The notes beneath the pieces are model-generated. The model was not told the DNA's origin. It searched no databases and worked only from the letters and a program-made list of their open reading frames with translations. From Sulfurimonas sp. (GTDB lineage Bacteria; Campylobacterota; Campylobacteria; Campylobacterales; Sulfurimonadaceae), in assembly GCA_026988735.1 (NCBI GenBank), contig JALSKR010000053.1, positions 1 to 20,881 of the forward strand: 20,881 bases of DNA, written 5' to 3'. The position numbers and the translations under genes are program-made. Below are positions 7,188 to 15,393 of the stretch, in pieces; the first letter of the stretch is position 1, and the number at the start of each line of letters is the position of its first letter.

Positions 7188-8822
7188 ATGCTGAGTTCTT
7201 TGGCAGGAAAGCCGGCTCCTCATGAAGAATTAATTGATGTTGCCTCGCTTATCAGTGATTATTATGAGTGTCAGCCGGATTGTTCATCAGCAGACCAAAA
7301 GGTAAGCTTTGGAACATCGGGTCACAGGGGAAGTGCCTTTAGCAACAGTTTTAATGAAGCACATGTCCTGGCAATTACGCAGGCGGTATGTGAGTATAAA
7401 AAAAAGATGGGTTACGACGGAGCGCTGTACATAGGCAAAGACACCCATGCACTTTCAACACCGGCACAGATAAGTGCTGTTCGCGTATGTGCAGCAAATG
7501 GTATTTTTGTTTGTATTGCCAAAGACGAAATCTATACACCGACTCCTTTAGTCTCTTTTGCAATTTTAGAACATAATAAACACAACAAAGAGAGGGCAGA
7601 CGGTATAATAATAACACCCTCACATAATCCTCCCCAGGACGGCGGCTTTAAATATAATCCGCCAAACGGAGGACCTGCCGATACCGATGTGACTTCTGCC
7701 ATTGAAAAAAGAGCGAATGAGATTTTACAAAACAAGCTTGAAGATGTCGTTCTTGTCTCTTATGAAGAGGCACTCCAGTCCAAATATGTTTCAGCATATG
7801 ATTTTATTACTCCTTATGTGGAAGCACTCTGTGAAATTATAGATTTTAAAGTGATAAAAAATGCCAAATTCAGGTTGGCAGCAGATCCGCTTGGAGGCTC
7901 ATCGATACAGGTGTATGAAAAGATAAAAGAGTATTATCATCTTGATATGGAAATAATTCATCCGTATGCAGATTTTACTTTTTCTTTTATGACTTTGGAT
8001 CATGACGGGAAAATCCGCATGGACTGCTCTTCACCTTATGCAATGGCGTCACTGCTTAAACTCAAAGATAGGTATGATTTGGCTTTTGCAAATGACACAG
8101 ATGCAGACAGACACGGGATTGTAACGCCAAAAGGCGGACTTATTAATCCAAATCATTACCTCAGTGTGGCTATCTGGTACCTCTTTACGCATAGAAAAAA
8201 CTTTACGAAAGATTTAAAAGTCGGAAAAACCTTGGTTTCTAGTTCTATGATAGACAGAGTCTGTGCAAATCTCGGTATAGATGTTTATGAGGTACCGGTA
8301 GGTTTCAAATGGTTTGCGGATGGTTTATCTGAGGGATGGCTCGGTTTTGCTGGAGAAGAGAGTGCCGGAGCGTCATTTTTAAGAAATGATGCCTCTGTCT
8401 GGACGACAGATAAAGACGGCATTATTATGACACTGCTCTCAGCTGAGATTATGGCAGTTACAGGCAAAGATATCGCAGATATCTATGCCGAGTTTGAAGC
8501 AGAGTTTGGAAAATCTTACTATGAGCGTATTGATGCACCTGCCTCGTTGGAGCAAAAAAAGATACTGAAAAACCTTGATGCAGAGTCTCTCAATATTCAA
8601 ATACTCGGCGGTGAAAAAATAGAAAAAATTTTTACAAAAGCTTCAGGAAACGGTGCGTCCATAGGCGGAGTGAAGATTGTTACACAAAACGGCTGGGTGG
8701 CAATGCGTCCGTCGGGAACAGAAGATATTTACAAAATCTATGCTGAGAGTTTTTTATCAAAAGAGCATCTCAAACAAATACAAACAGAAGCACAAAATCT
8801 TATAAAAGAACTGGTTGGGTAG
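7188..8822 (+). CDS. pgm: Phosphoglucomutase (alpha-D-glucose-phosphate specific, E. coli Pgm type)
   Basis: Interconverts glucose-1-phosphate and glucose-6-phosphate, the junction between glycogen and glycolysis. At 544 aa it matches the E. coli Pgm length and its domain order can be followed throughout. FGTSGHRG is near residues 41-48, and catalytic phospho-Ser145 lies in TPSHNPPQDGG. The metal loop DTDADRHG is at 303-310 (Asp303, Asp305, Asp307), sugar-binding GEESAGASF begins at 389, and phosphate-binding RPSGTED is at 507-513. ATG 7188 directly follows the previous stop (TAA 7185-7187). The only ribosome-site candidate is a weak GAG at 7176-7178, so translation may depend on ribosomes arriving from the lipoprotein gene. 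The N terminus MLSSLAGKPA aligns in register with E. coli Pgm, supporting this start. Confidence 0.96.
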   Translation: MLSSLAGKPAPHEELIDVASLISDYYECQPDCSSADQKVSFGTSGHRGSAFSNSFNEAHVLAITQAVCEYKKKMGYDGALYIGKDTHALSTPAQISAVRVCAANGIFVCIAKDEIYTPTPLVSFAILEHNKHNKERADGIIITPSHNPPQDGGFKYNPPNGGPADTDVTSAIEKRANEILQNKLEDVVLVSYEEALQSKYVSAYDFITPYVEALCEIIDFKVIKNAKFRLAADPLGGSSIQVYEKIKEYYHLDMEIIHPYADFTFSFMTLDHDGKIRMDCSSPYAMASLLKLKDRYDLAFANDTDADRHGIVTPKGGLINPNHYLSVAIWYLFTHRKNFTKDLKVGKTLVSSSMIDRVCANLGIDVYEVPVGFKWFADGLSEGWLGFAGEESAGASFLRNDASVWTTDKDGIIMTLLSAEIMAVTGKDIADIYAEFEAEFGKSYYERIDAPASLEQKKILKNLDAESLNIQILGGEKIEKIFTKASGNGASIGGVKIVTQNGWVAMRPSGTEDIYKIYAESFLSKEHLKQIQTEAQNLIKELVG

Positions 8823-8853
8823 GTTTATTTAAAATTGTAAACAAGGGAGAACA
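8823..8853 (+). other. Longest intergenic gap in the block, with a short inverted repeat
   Basis: These 31 bases between pgm and the nucleotidyltransferase fusion hold GTTTA (8823-8827 area) and TAAAC (8838-8842 area) around a 10-base AT-rich spacer, then the ribosome site GGGAG (8845-8849). The repeat has only five pairs and no T-run, so it is not a convincing terminator. It is the only place inside the block with room for a promoter element or operator, but I see no clear -35/-10 pair. Confidence 0.35.
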
Positions 8854-11355
8854 ATGAAAGCGGTAGTTATGGCGGGCGGATTCGGAACAAGAATCCAGCC
8901 TTTGACAAATTCACGTCCAAAACCAATGTTACCTGTAATGAATAAGCCCATGATGGAGCATACAATGATGATGCTCAAAGATTTGGGAATAACAGAGTTT
9001 ATTATTCTTCTTTATTTCAAACCAGAAATTATTCAAGACTACTTCAAAGACGGCAGTGATTTTGGCATAAATATAAGTTATGTTGTACCTGATGATGATT
9101 ACGGAACGGCGGGGGCTGTCAAACTTGCACAAGAATTTATAGGTGATGAGAATTTCATTATAATCAGCGGTGATTTGGTAACAGACTTTAATTTTCAAGA
9201 ACTTTTTGATTTTCATAAAAAAAAGAAGTCAAAACTTTCCATCGGGCTTACTTCTGTGGAAAATCCTCTGCAGTTTGGTGTTGTTATAGCCAATGAAGAT
9301 AACGTGATTGAGAAATTTCTTGAAAAACCGAGCTGGGGAGAGGTCTTCAGTGACACTATTAATACGGGGATTTATATAATTGAACCTGAAATTTTGGATT
9401 TTATTCCTGCGGGTGAAAATTTTGATTTTGCAAAAGATTTGTTTCCAACGCTCATGGAGCAAAAAATTGAGTTGATGGCTTACAATCTGCAGGGTTATTG
9501 GCGTGATGTCGGCAATCCGCAGAGTTACAGAGAGGTATATGAAGATATACTGGGTGGTGAAGTAAAGTTTAAAATACCCGGTAAGAAGAAAAAATATCCT
9601 GACGGAGTGCTCTATTCACTAGGGAAAAACAAGATTGCAGATTCAGCTGAAATTATCGGTACTGTTGTTTTAGGCAATAATGTAACAATCCAAAAGAATG
9701 TAAAGCTGACCAACACTGTTATAGGGGACAATGTAAGTATTGGGGCATCAAGTAAAATTAAGAATTCTGTTTTTTGGGAAGATATAAAAGTTTCGACACA
9801 CGTGCTCATGGACAGCTGTGTGATTTGTAATGATAATATCATTGAGAAATATGTTAGTGCAACGGCAGGTCTTATACTGGCGGAGGGGTGCGAAGTTGGG
9901 GAACTGACACGCTTTGACAAAGATGTTATTATCTGGCCAAATAAAAAAATAGAACCGGCTTCTGTTGTAACGAACAATCTTGTTTTGGGCAGTAAATATA
10001 AAAACTCTATTTTTGAAGACGGAAGTGTTTACGGTAAAAGCAATATTGAACTCTCCTGTGAAATGGCTACAAAACTCGGAGAATCTTTGGGAGCGCAACT
10101 GCCTGTCCACTCTACTGTGTTAGCCGGACGTGACCAGGATAAAAACTCATTGATGATTAAACGTGCTTTTTTAGGTGGTCTGCTCTCTTGCGGAGTTAAT
10201 ATTCTGGATTTGAAAGAGACGCCCCCTTCTGTTCTTAGATATACGCTTGCCCATGACGATAATTTAGTCGCCGGTGTGCATTTTAAAAGATGTTTGAATG
10301 ATACGGCCAGTTCGGAGATAACTTTTTTTAATGATGAAGCAATGAAAATACATTCCGAATCTGCCAAAACAATAGAAAAAACTTTTTTTGCTGAGAAATT
10401 CCGTCGTGTTGATTACAACAAAATAGGAAGAATTCGGGAAACTGAACATAACATAGAGGCCATTAATTATCAGCGGGCAATCATGAATAATATTGACCAT
10501 AAGATTGTAAGACACGAAAATTTCAAAGTGGTAATGGATTTAATGCACGGTACAACGACAGATATATTTCCAAAAATTATCAATGATATGGCAGTAGAAC
10601 ATGTCATACTGAACTCTTATTATGATGAGAAAAAATTAGCGAATATTGCACTGTTGGAGAAAAAATCACAACTCAATGTATCAAAGATTGTACGCTGTCT
10701 GAATTATAATATGGGGTTTTTAATCTATCCCAATGCCCAACAGTTGGTTCTTGTGGCTGAAAACGGTGTGGTCTTGAGTAAAGTAAAAGCTTTGTATGCC
10801 GTGCTTGAGTTATTGAATTTGGACGGGATGAATGAAAAGAAAAAAGTTTTTTTGCCTGTCTGGGCACCGGATATCCGATACTTTAAAAATCTTGTTATAG
10901 AAAGAGGCAAGTACAGTGACTTTAAAGTGCAAAAGTTAAAAGAGTATGATTTGATTGCCACAGTGGACGGCAATTTTGTTTTTACGGAGTTTAGCTATAC
11001 CCGTGATGCGCTCTATGCGAGTCTGAAAATCATGGAGCTTTTAAGTACCTATAAAATTGATTTGTCAGTTCTTATAAGAAGTCTGAGCGATTTTTACTAT
11101 AAACAATTTAAAGTTGATTGTCCTCAAAAGTTGAAGGGTAAGATGATGCGAAAATTTTTGAAATACGCAAAAGGGAAAAAATCATCATCAGAAGTGGGTG
11201 TGAAAATCTGGGAAGGCAAAAATGATTGGGTATTAATGATACCTGATCAGTACAGTGAACATCTCAACCTCTATATTCAGGCGGAGAATGACGAAAAAGG
11301 AGAGTTGCTTTATGAATCGTATCTGAAAAAAATAGAGCAATTTTCACAAGAGTAG
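8854..11355 (+). CDS. Sugar-1-phosphate nucleotidyltransferase fused to left-handed beta-helix and degenerate phosphohexomutase domain
   Basis: An 833-aa three-part protein. Residues 1-235 are an NTP-transferase domain with GGFGTR at 8-13, Lys23 in RPKPMLP, GTAGAV at 84-89, SGD at 105-107, EKPSWGE at 157-163 and GYWRDVGNP at 214-222. It should make an NDP-sugar from a sugar-1-phosphate. Residues about 255-390 are hexapeptide-like left-handed helix repeats (TVVLGNNVTI, NTVIGDNVSI). Residues about 395-833 have the outline of a phosphoglucomutase/phosphomannomutase (VLAGRDQDKNSLMIKRAFLGGLLSCGV, split here as 422-448), but every catalytic loop is altered, so this half is probably non-catalytic. 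The architecture resembles the mannose-1-phosphate guanylyltransferase-like fusions of cyanobacteria. Substrate could be mannose-1-P/GTP or glucose-1-P/ATP or UTP; the neighbours argue for a glucose donor. GGGAG at 8845-8849 gives a good start. Confidence 0.85.
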   Translation: MKAVVMAGGFGTRIQPLTNSRPKPMLPVMNKPMMEHTMMMLKDLGITEFIILLYFKPEIIQDYFKDGSDFGINISYVVPDDDYGTAGAVKLAQEFIGDENFIIISGDLVTDFNFQELFDFHKKKKSKLSIGLTSVENPLQFGVVIANEDNVIEKFLEKPSWGEVFSDTINTGIYIIEPEILDFIPAGENFDFAKDLFPTLMEQKIELMAYNLQGYWRDVGNPQSYREVYEDILGGEVKFKIPGKKKKYPDGVLYSLGKNKIADSAEIIGTVVLGNNVTIQKNVKLTNTVIGDNVSIGASSKIKNSVFWEDIKVSTHVLMDSCVICNDNIIEKYVSATAGLILAEGCEVGELTRFDKDVIIWPNKKIEPASVVTNNLVLGSKYKNSIFEDGSVYGKSNIELSCEMATKLGESLGAQLPVHSTVLAGRDQDKNSLMIKRAFLGGLLSCGVNILDLKETPPSVLRYTLAHDDNLVAGVHFKRCLNDTASSEITFFNDEAMKIHSESAKTIEKTFFAEKFRRVDYNKIGRIRETEHNIEAINYQRAIMNNIDHKIVRHENFKVVMDLMHGTTTDIFPKIINDMAVEHVILNSYYDEKKLANIALLEKKSQLNVSKIVRCLNYNMGFLIYPNAQQLVLVAENGVVLSKVKALYAVLELLNLDGMNEKKKVFLPVWAPDIRYFKNLVIERGKYSDFKVQKLKEYDLIATVDGNFVFTEFSYTRDALYASLKIMELLSTYKIDLSVLIRSLSDFYYKQFKVDCPQKLKGKMMRKFLKYAKGKKSSSEVGVKIWEGKNDWVLMIPDQYSEHLNLYIQAENDEKGELLYESYLKKIEQFSQE

Positions 11356-11362
11356 GACAATT

Positions 11363-13384
11363 ATGAATGTAAGTTTTATGTGGCATATGCACCAGCCTGA
11401 CTATCGCAACGAAGAGGGAATTATGCAGATGCCGTGGGTCTTTTTGCATGCCATAAAAGACTATTATGATATGCCGTGGATGCTCAGTCGATATAAAAAC
11501 ATACAGGCAACATTTAATATCACTTCTCCTTTGATAGAGCAGTTGAAACTCTATTATAAAAATTCCAAAAAATCAGACAAGTTTTTGTCCCTTTGGTCAC
11601 AAAATCCATCTTCTTTGAAAACACAGGAGAGACAATGGCTTGTAAAAATTTGCAAAAGTTCCCAGTTTGACACGATGGTAAAAAGCTTGTCCCATTACGA
11701 AGAACTGTATAAAAAAGAGAATTTTGATGATGATGAGTTGTTGGACCTTGAAGTTCTGTTTGTTCTCTCCTGGTGTGGAAATTATCTTCAAAAAAACAAC
11801 TTACATGTAAAGCGTTTACTGCAAAAGCAAAGAAATTATACCGATGAAGATAAAGTACAGCTTTTAGAGGAGTTGTCAAAATTTATAAGGGGCATATGGA
11901 AGTTTTATAAAGAACTTTATGATAAAAAACGTATAACAATCAGTACGACACCGTTTTATCATCCTATATTGCCGTTACTGCTTGATATGCAAAATGCCAA
12001 AAGAGCAAATCCTCATACGCAGATACCGCAAAATTATGAAAAACTTGAAGAAGATTCCCGTTTACATGTACAAAAGGCAAAAGATCTGTTTTTTGAGACC
12101 TTTGGCTATACAACAGATGTTTTTTGGCCTGCAGAGGGAGCTGTTGATGAGAAGAGTGTAGCGCTTTTAAAGTCTCTTGGTATTAATTTTATCGCAACAG
12201 ACGAAGCAATACTCTATAAATCTTTAAATACAAACAGCAAAAAGCTTATTTATACTCCCTATAATTATAAGCATATGCTTATAGGATTTCGTGATCACAA
12301 ACTGAGCGATTTGATAGGTTTTGAGTATAGATACAAAGAGGCGAGAGAGGCTGCAGAAAATTTTATGTCAGAACTGGAATCTATACAAAATATGAATGGC
12401 AACGCAACTGTTTTTGTGATTTTAGACGGTGAAAATGCCTGGGAGTTTTATAAAAATAACGGTTTTGATTTTTTTGAAGCACTGTACGCTTCTTTGGAAA
12501 AAGCATCCTGGTGTAAAACATTGACAACAGATGAGGTAAAAAGTCTGCCTTCTCGTGAGCTTATTAATCTGGAGCCGGGAAGTTGGATCAACGGCTCTTT
12601 TGATACCTGGGTCGGAGAGTATGAGAAGAGAAGAGCTTGGGAACTTCTTTTTTTGGCAAAAAAAGATTATGAACATCATAAAGCATCATTAAGTGATGCA
12701 AAAAAAACAAAAATAGCAGACCACTTTTTACAGGCAGAGTGCTCTGACTGGTTTTGGTGGTACGGAAGTGATCATTATACAAATTTTGCTTTGGAATTTG
12801 ATGCAATTTTTCGCAGGCACCTTATAAATATTTACAATCTGATAGGCATTGCCGTACCCAATGATTTGTACCTGCCAATCGGAAAAAATCAAAGCAGCAC
12901 ACAATTTTGGATAAAACCGCAGTCAAAAATAACACCGAACATAGACGGTAAAAGAGATTCGTTTTTTGAGTGGATGGGCTGCGGTGTTATAGATGAGAGC
13001 AGAGTTTTTTCAACAATGCAGTCAAATACGGGACCCATTAAAAAAATATACTATGGACAGGATGATTTTAAACTCTATTTTGCTTTTGAGGGTGCTGTTG
13101 AAAATTTGTGTAAAAAAGGCAGAATGAATATTATCATAGACCCGATGGGATTGAGTATAAAAATATCTTTTCATCAAAAGGAGATTGTACTGCAGGGCAT
13201 CAAAATAAAATCTGCATGTAAAGAGTGGCTGGAGGTAAGTCTGGATAAAGAGCAGATAAAGCAAAAGAAAATTTGGTTACGATTTGAAATTGAAGAAAAC
13301 AGTACTTCTTTGCAAACCCTGCCGAGTTTTGGTGAACTTGAAGTAGATCTGCAAGATGATTATGCCAAAAACTGGTTTATATGA
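11363..13384 (+). CDS. GH57 glycoside hydrolase, amylopullulanase/alpha-amylase-like
   Basis: A cytoplasmic (no signal peptide) alpha-glucan-active enzyme of 673 aa. The five GH57 regions are present. HMHQP is at 8-12, TTPFYHPILPLL starts near 195, WPAEGAVD has the probable nucleophile Glu258, LDGENAWE has the probable acid Asp355, and WINGSFDTWVG is at 408-417. The W-P-A-E and D-G-E-N forms are those of the amylopullulanase-like branch. After the catalytic barrel the C-terminal 150 residues hold a beta-rich domain (PNIDGKRDSFFEWMGCG, then KKIYYGQDDFKLYF) as found at the end of such GH57 proteins. It could hydrolyse alpha-1,4 and/or alpha-1,6 bonds; sequence alone does not decide. AGGA at 11354-11357 overlaps the previous stop. 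The gene ends in an ATGA overlap with a second, different GH57 gene. Confidence 0.87.
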   Translation: MNVSFMWHMHQPDYRNEEGIMQMPWVFLHAIKDYYDMPWMLSRYKNIQATFNITSPLIEQLKLYYKNSKKSDKFLSLWSQNPSSLKTQERQWLVKICKSSQFDTMVKSLSHYEELYKKENFDDDELLDLEVLFVLSWCGNYLQKNNLHVKRLLQKQRNYTDEDKVQLLEELSKFIRGIWKFYKELYDKKRITISTTPFYHPILPLLLDMQNAKRANPHTQIPQNYEKLEEDSRLHVQKAKDLFFETFGYTTDVFWPAEGAVDEKSVALLKSLGINFIATDEAILYKSLNTNSKKLIYTPYNYKHMLIGFRDHKLSDLIGFEYRYKEAREAAENFMSELESIQNMNGNATVFVILDGENAWEFYKNNGFDFFEALYASLEKASWCKTLTTDEVKSLPSRELINLEPGSWINGSFDTWVGEYEKRRAWELLFLAKKDYEHHKASLSDAKKTKIADHFLQAECSDWFWWYGSDHYTNFALEFDAIFRRHLINIYNLIGIAVPNDLYLPIGKNQSSTQFWIKPQSKITPNIDGKRDSFFEWMGCGVIDESRVFSTMQSNTGPIKKIYYGQDDFKLYFAFEGAVENLCKKGRMNIIIDPMGLSIKISFHQKEIVLQGIKIKSACKEWLEVSLDKEQIKQKKIWLRFEIEENSTSLQTLPSFGELEVDLQDDYAKNWFI

Positions 13385-13395
13385 GGGAAAAAATG
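13381..13395 (+). promoter_or_regulatory. Alternative starts and ribosome site of the second GH57 gene
   Basis: ATG 13381 overlaps the first GH57 stop (TGA 13382-13384). GAGGGA at 13383-13388 then leads to a second in-frame ATG at 13393 four bases later. The second start has the better ribosome site and alignment; the first may still be used by re-initiating ribosomes. Confidence 0.6.
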
Positions 13396-15393
13396 AAAAA
13401 AGTATCTTTATTGTTTGGAATTCATATGCATCAGCCTGTAGATAATTTTGATGAGGCAGTAGACAAAGCTGTAAAGCTCTGTTATGAACCATTTTTTCAG
13501 ACAATGCTGCAATATCCAAAATTTAAGTTTTCCCTGCACTGCAGCGGGTGGCTGCTTGACAAGATAAAATCAGAATATCCGAAACTTTTTGCAAATATGC
13601 AGACTTTGACAAAAGCCGGCTCTATTGAGTGGCTCAGTGGAGGATATTATGAACCTGTACTCTCTAGCATACCCGCCAAAGACCGACGGGCACAGATAAA
13701 AAAGCTCAGCAACTATATAAAAAAACATTTTAAGGTAAAGCCTCAGGGCTTATGGCTGACGGAGAGAGTTTGGGAAGCCTCTTTGGTAAGCGATTTAAGA
13801 AGATGCGGTATACAATATGCCATGGTGGATGATTACCATTTTTTAAGCAACAGATATGATGCGAATAAAATGAACGGTTATTATATGACGGAAGATAACG
13901 GGGATGATTTGGCTCTTTTTCCTATAGCAAAAAAGTTGAGATACTCTTTGCCTTTTTCCAGTGACGGTGATGCCATAGATAGCATTTTGGAATATCAAAA
14001 AGAGGAAAATTCTGCAGCCGTTATATTTGATGATGCCGAAAAGTTTGGACTCTGGCCCGATACAAACAAATGGGTTTATGAGCAAAAATGGCTGCAGAAT
14101 TTTGTAGAAGCTGTTTTGGAAAATGAAAAAATACAAACGCAGCATTACAGCAAATATCTGCAAAAAAACAACTCTTTGGGACTGGCGTATCTGGATAACT
14201 GTTCTTACTCTGAGATGGGAGAGTGGAGTCTAGAGACAGAGGCTGCTTTGGAATTTAAGAAGATTCAAGAAGAGGTTGCACCCTACATTATCAAAGGCGG
14301 TATCTGGAAAAACTTTTTTATAAAATATCATGAGAGTAACTATTTGCATAAGCGAATGCTCTATTTGAGTTTGAAACAAAAAGATTTTGACAGATATTCA
14401 CTCGATGCACTTTACAGACTGCAGACAAATGATGGCTTTTGGCATGGTATTTTTGGCGGTTTTTATCTGCCGAGTCTGCGGGACAATGCCTATAGATACC
14501 TTCTTGAAATAGAACAGCAGCGAGCCAAAGAAGAGATAAGTTTTGAGTTTTTTGATATTGACAAAGACGGATATAGTGAGCTCAAAGTCTTAACACCGAC
14601 ACTCAGTTTGCTCTTTTCTACAAAAAATGGTGCACAGATGGTCGAATTTGGCTCACTTGACACTCTCTTTAACTGGCAAAATACCATTATGAGAAGAAAA
14701 GAGAGCTATCATAATAAAATTCTACATGTAGAGCAAAAAAACAAACATGAAAACAAAGAAGTTATTGCTAGTATCCATGACAGAAACAGTAAAGCAGATG
14801 AATCTTTAAAGAGTGAACTTGTATTTGACTGGCATGCAAAGAACTCTTTTATAGACCACTTCAGCTGTGAGGAATTTACGTTGGAGAGTTTTCAACATTT
14901 GGCTTACAAGGAGGTGGGTGATTTTGCAAACAAGCCGTTTGTCCTGAAAAATAAAAAGTTTGTACGCCAAGGCGGTATCTATCTGGGTGAAAAAAAGTAT
15001 GATGCAAAACTGCAAAAAAGGTATTCTTTTGATACAAATGCATTTCATTTAAAAAACAGATTTACAACAGCATATACAGAAAAACTCTACTTTGCCCAGG
15101 AGTTTAATTTTCATTTTGCCCATCCATATGCAGTAACTTTTAATGACAAAACCGTGCAAGACGGTTTGCGTCTGCATGATGTCGACAGATTGGCAATTCA
15201 AGATGATTTTACAAAAAAAACATTGCTTATAAGGGTAAATCAAAAATGTAATATATTTGCCTTTGTTTTGCATACAGTTTCCCAGTCTGAGAACGGTTTT
15301 GAGAAAATAGCACAGCAGATAAGCTTTGTTTTTATAACAGATTTTGTATCAGATTTACAACTGCAATTTTCTTTGGAAGTGCATAATGTCTGA
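13393..15393 (+). CDS. GH57 4-alpha-glucanotransferase (Thermococcus litoralis TLGT-like)
   Basis: Transfers alpha-1,4-glucan segments between chains. It aligns along its length with Thermococcus litoralis 4-alpha-glucanotransferase: GIHMHQP at the N terminus, SGGYYEPVLSSIP, and GLWLTERVWE with nucleophile Glu124. IFDDAEKFGLWP has acid Asp214, and GGIWKNFFIKYHESN and DGFWHGIFGG follow. The C-terminal DUF1925/DUF1926-like beta domains end in FDW...DHF and SQSENGF motifs. Length is 666 aa from ATG 13393. That start is chosen because GAGGGA (13383-13388) precedes it and MKKVSLLFGIH aligns with the TLGT N terminus. ATG 13381, in the ATGA overlap with the previous stop, has no ribosome site and would add four residues. 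No secretion signal is present, so it acts on internal glycogen or maltodextrin. Confidence 0.92.
   Translation: MKKVSLLFGIHMHQPVDNFDEAVDKAVKLCYEPFFQTMLQYPKFKFSLHCSGWLLDKIKSEYPKLFANMQTLTKAGSIEWLSGGYYEPVLSSIPAKDRRAQIKKLSNYIKKHFKVKPQGLWLTERVWEASLVSDLRRCGIQYAMVDDYHFLSNRYDANKMNGYYMTEDNGDDLALFPIAKKLRYSLPFSSDGDAIDSILEYQKEENSAAVIFDDAEKFGLWPDTNKWVYEQKWLQNFVEAVLENEKIQTQHYSKYLQKNNSLGLAYLDNCSYSEMGEWSLETEAALEFKKIQEEVAPYIIKGGIWKNFFIKYHESNYLHKRMLYLSLKQKDFDRYSLDALYRLQTNDGFWHGIFGGFYLPSLRDNAYRYLLEIEQQRAKEEISFEFFDIDKDGYSELKVLTPTLSLLFSTKNGAQMVEFGSLDTLFNWQNTIMRRKESYHNKILHVEQKNKHENKEVIASIHDRNSKADESLKSELVFDWHAKNSFIDHFSCEEFTLESFQHLAYKEVGDFANKPFVLKNKKFVRQGGIYLGEKKYDAKLQKRYSFDTNAFHLKNRFTTAYTEKLYFAQEFNFHFAHPYAVTFNDKTVQDGLRLHDVDRLAIQDDFTKKTLLIRVNQKCNIFAFVLHTVSQSENGFEKIAQQISFVFITDFVSDLQLQFSLEVHNV
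15375..15388 (+). promoter_or_regulatory. galT: Ribosome site fixing the galT start
   Basis: GGAAG at 15375-15379, six bases before ATG 15386, chooses this start over the in-frame ATG at 15344, which lies deeper in the preceding gene and would add fourteen residues unlike any GalT N terminus. Confidence 0.7.

Noticed and set aside
8823..8853. Rho-independent terminator after pgm
   Set aside because: The inverted repeat is only five A/T-rich pairs and no run of T follows.
9612..10515. Several overlapping minus-strand frames of 83-121 codons
   Set aside because: They mirror the helix-repeat and mutase-like parts of the fusion gene in different frames, have no family features, and mutually overlap.
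8854..11355. Calling this gene glgC
   Set aside because: The nucleotidyltransferase domain is closer to mannose/glucose-1-phosphate nucleotidyltransferases with GGFGTRIQPLT and GYWRDVG motifs. The fused helix and mutase-like parts do not occur in classical GlgC. A functional replacement is possible but unproven.
15344..15385. Upstream extension of the galT frame
   Set aside because: The extra fourteen residues do not look like a GalT N terminus, and a proper ribosome site precedes ATG 15386.
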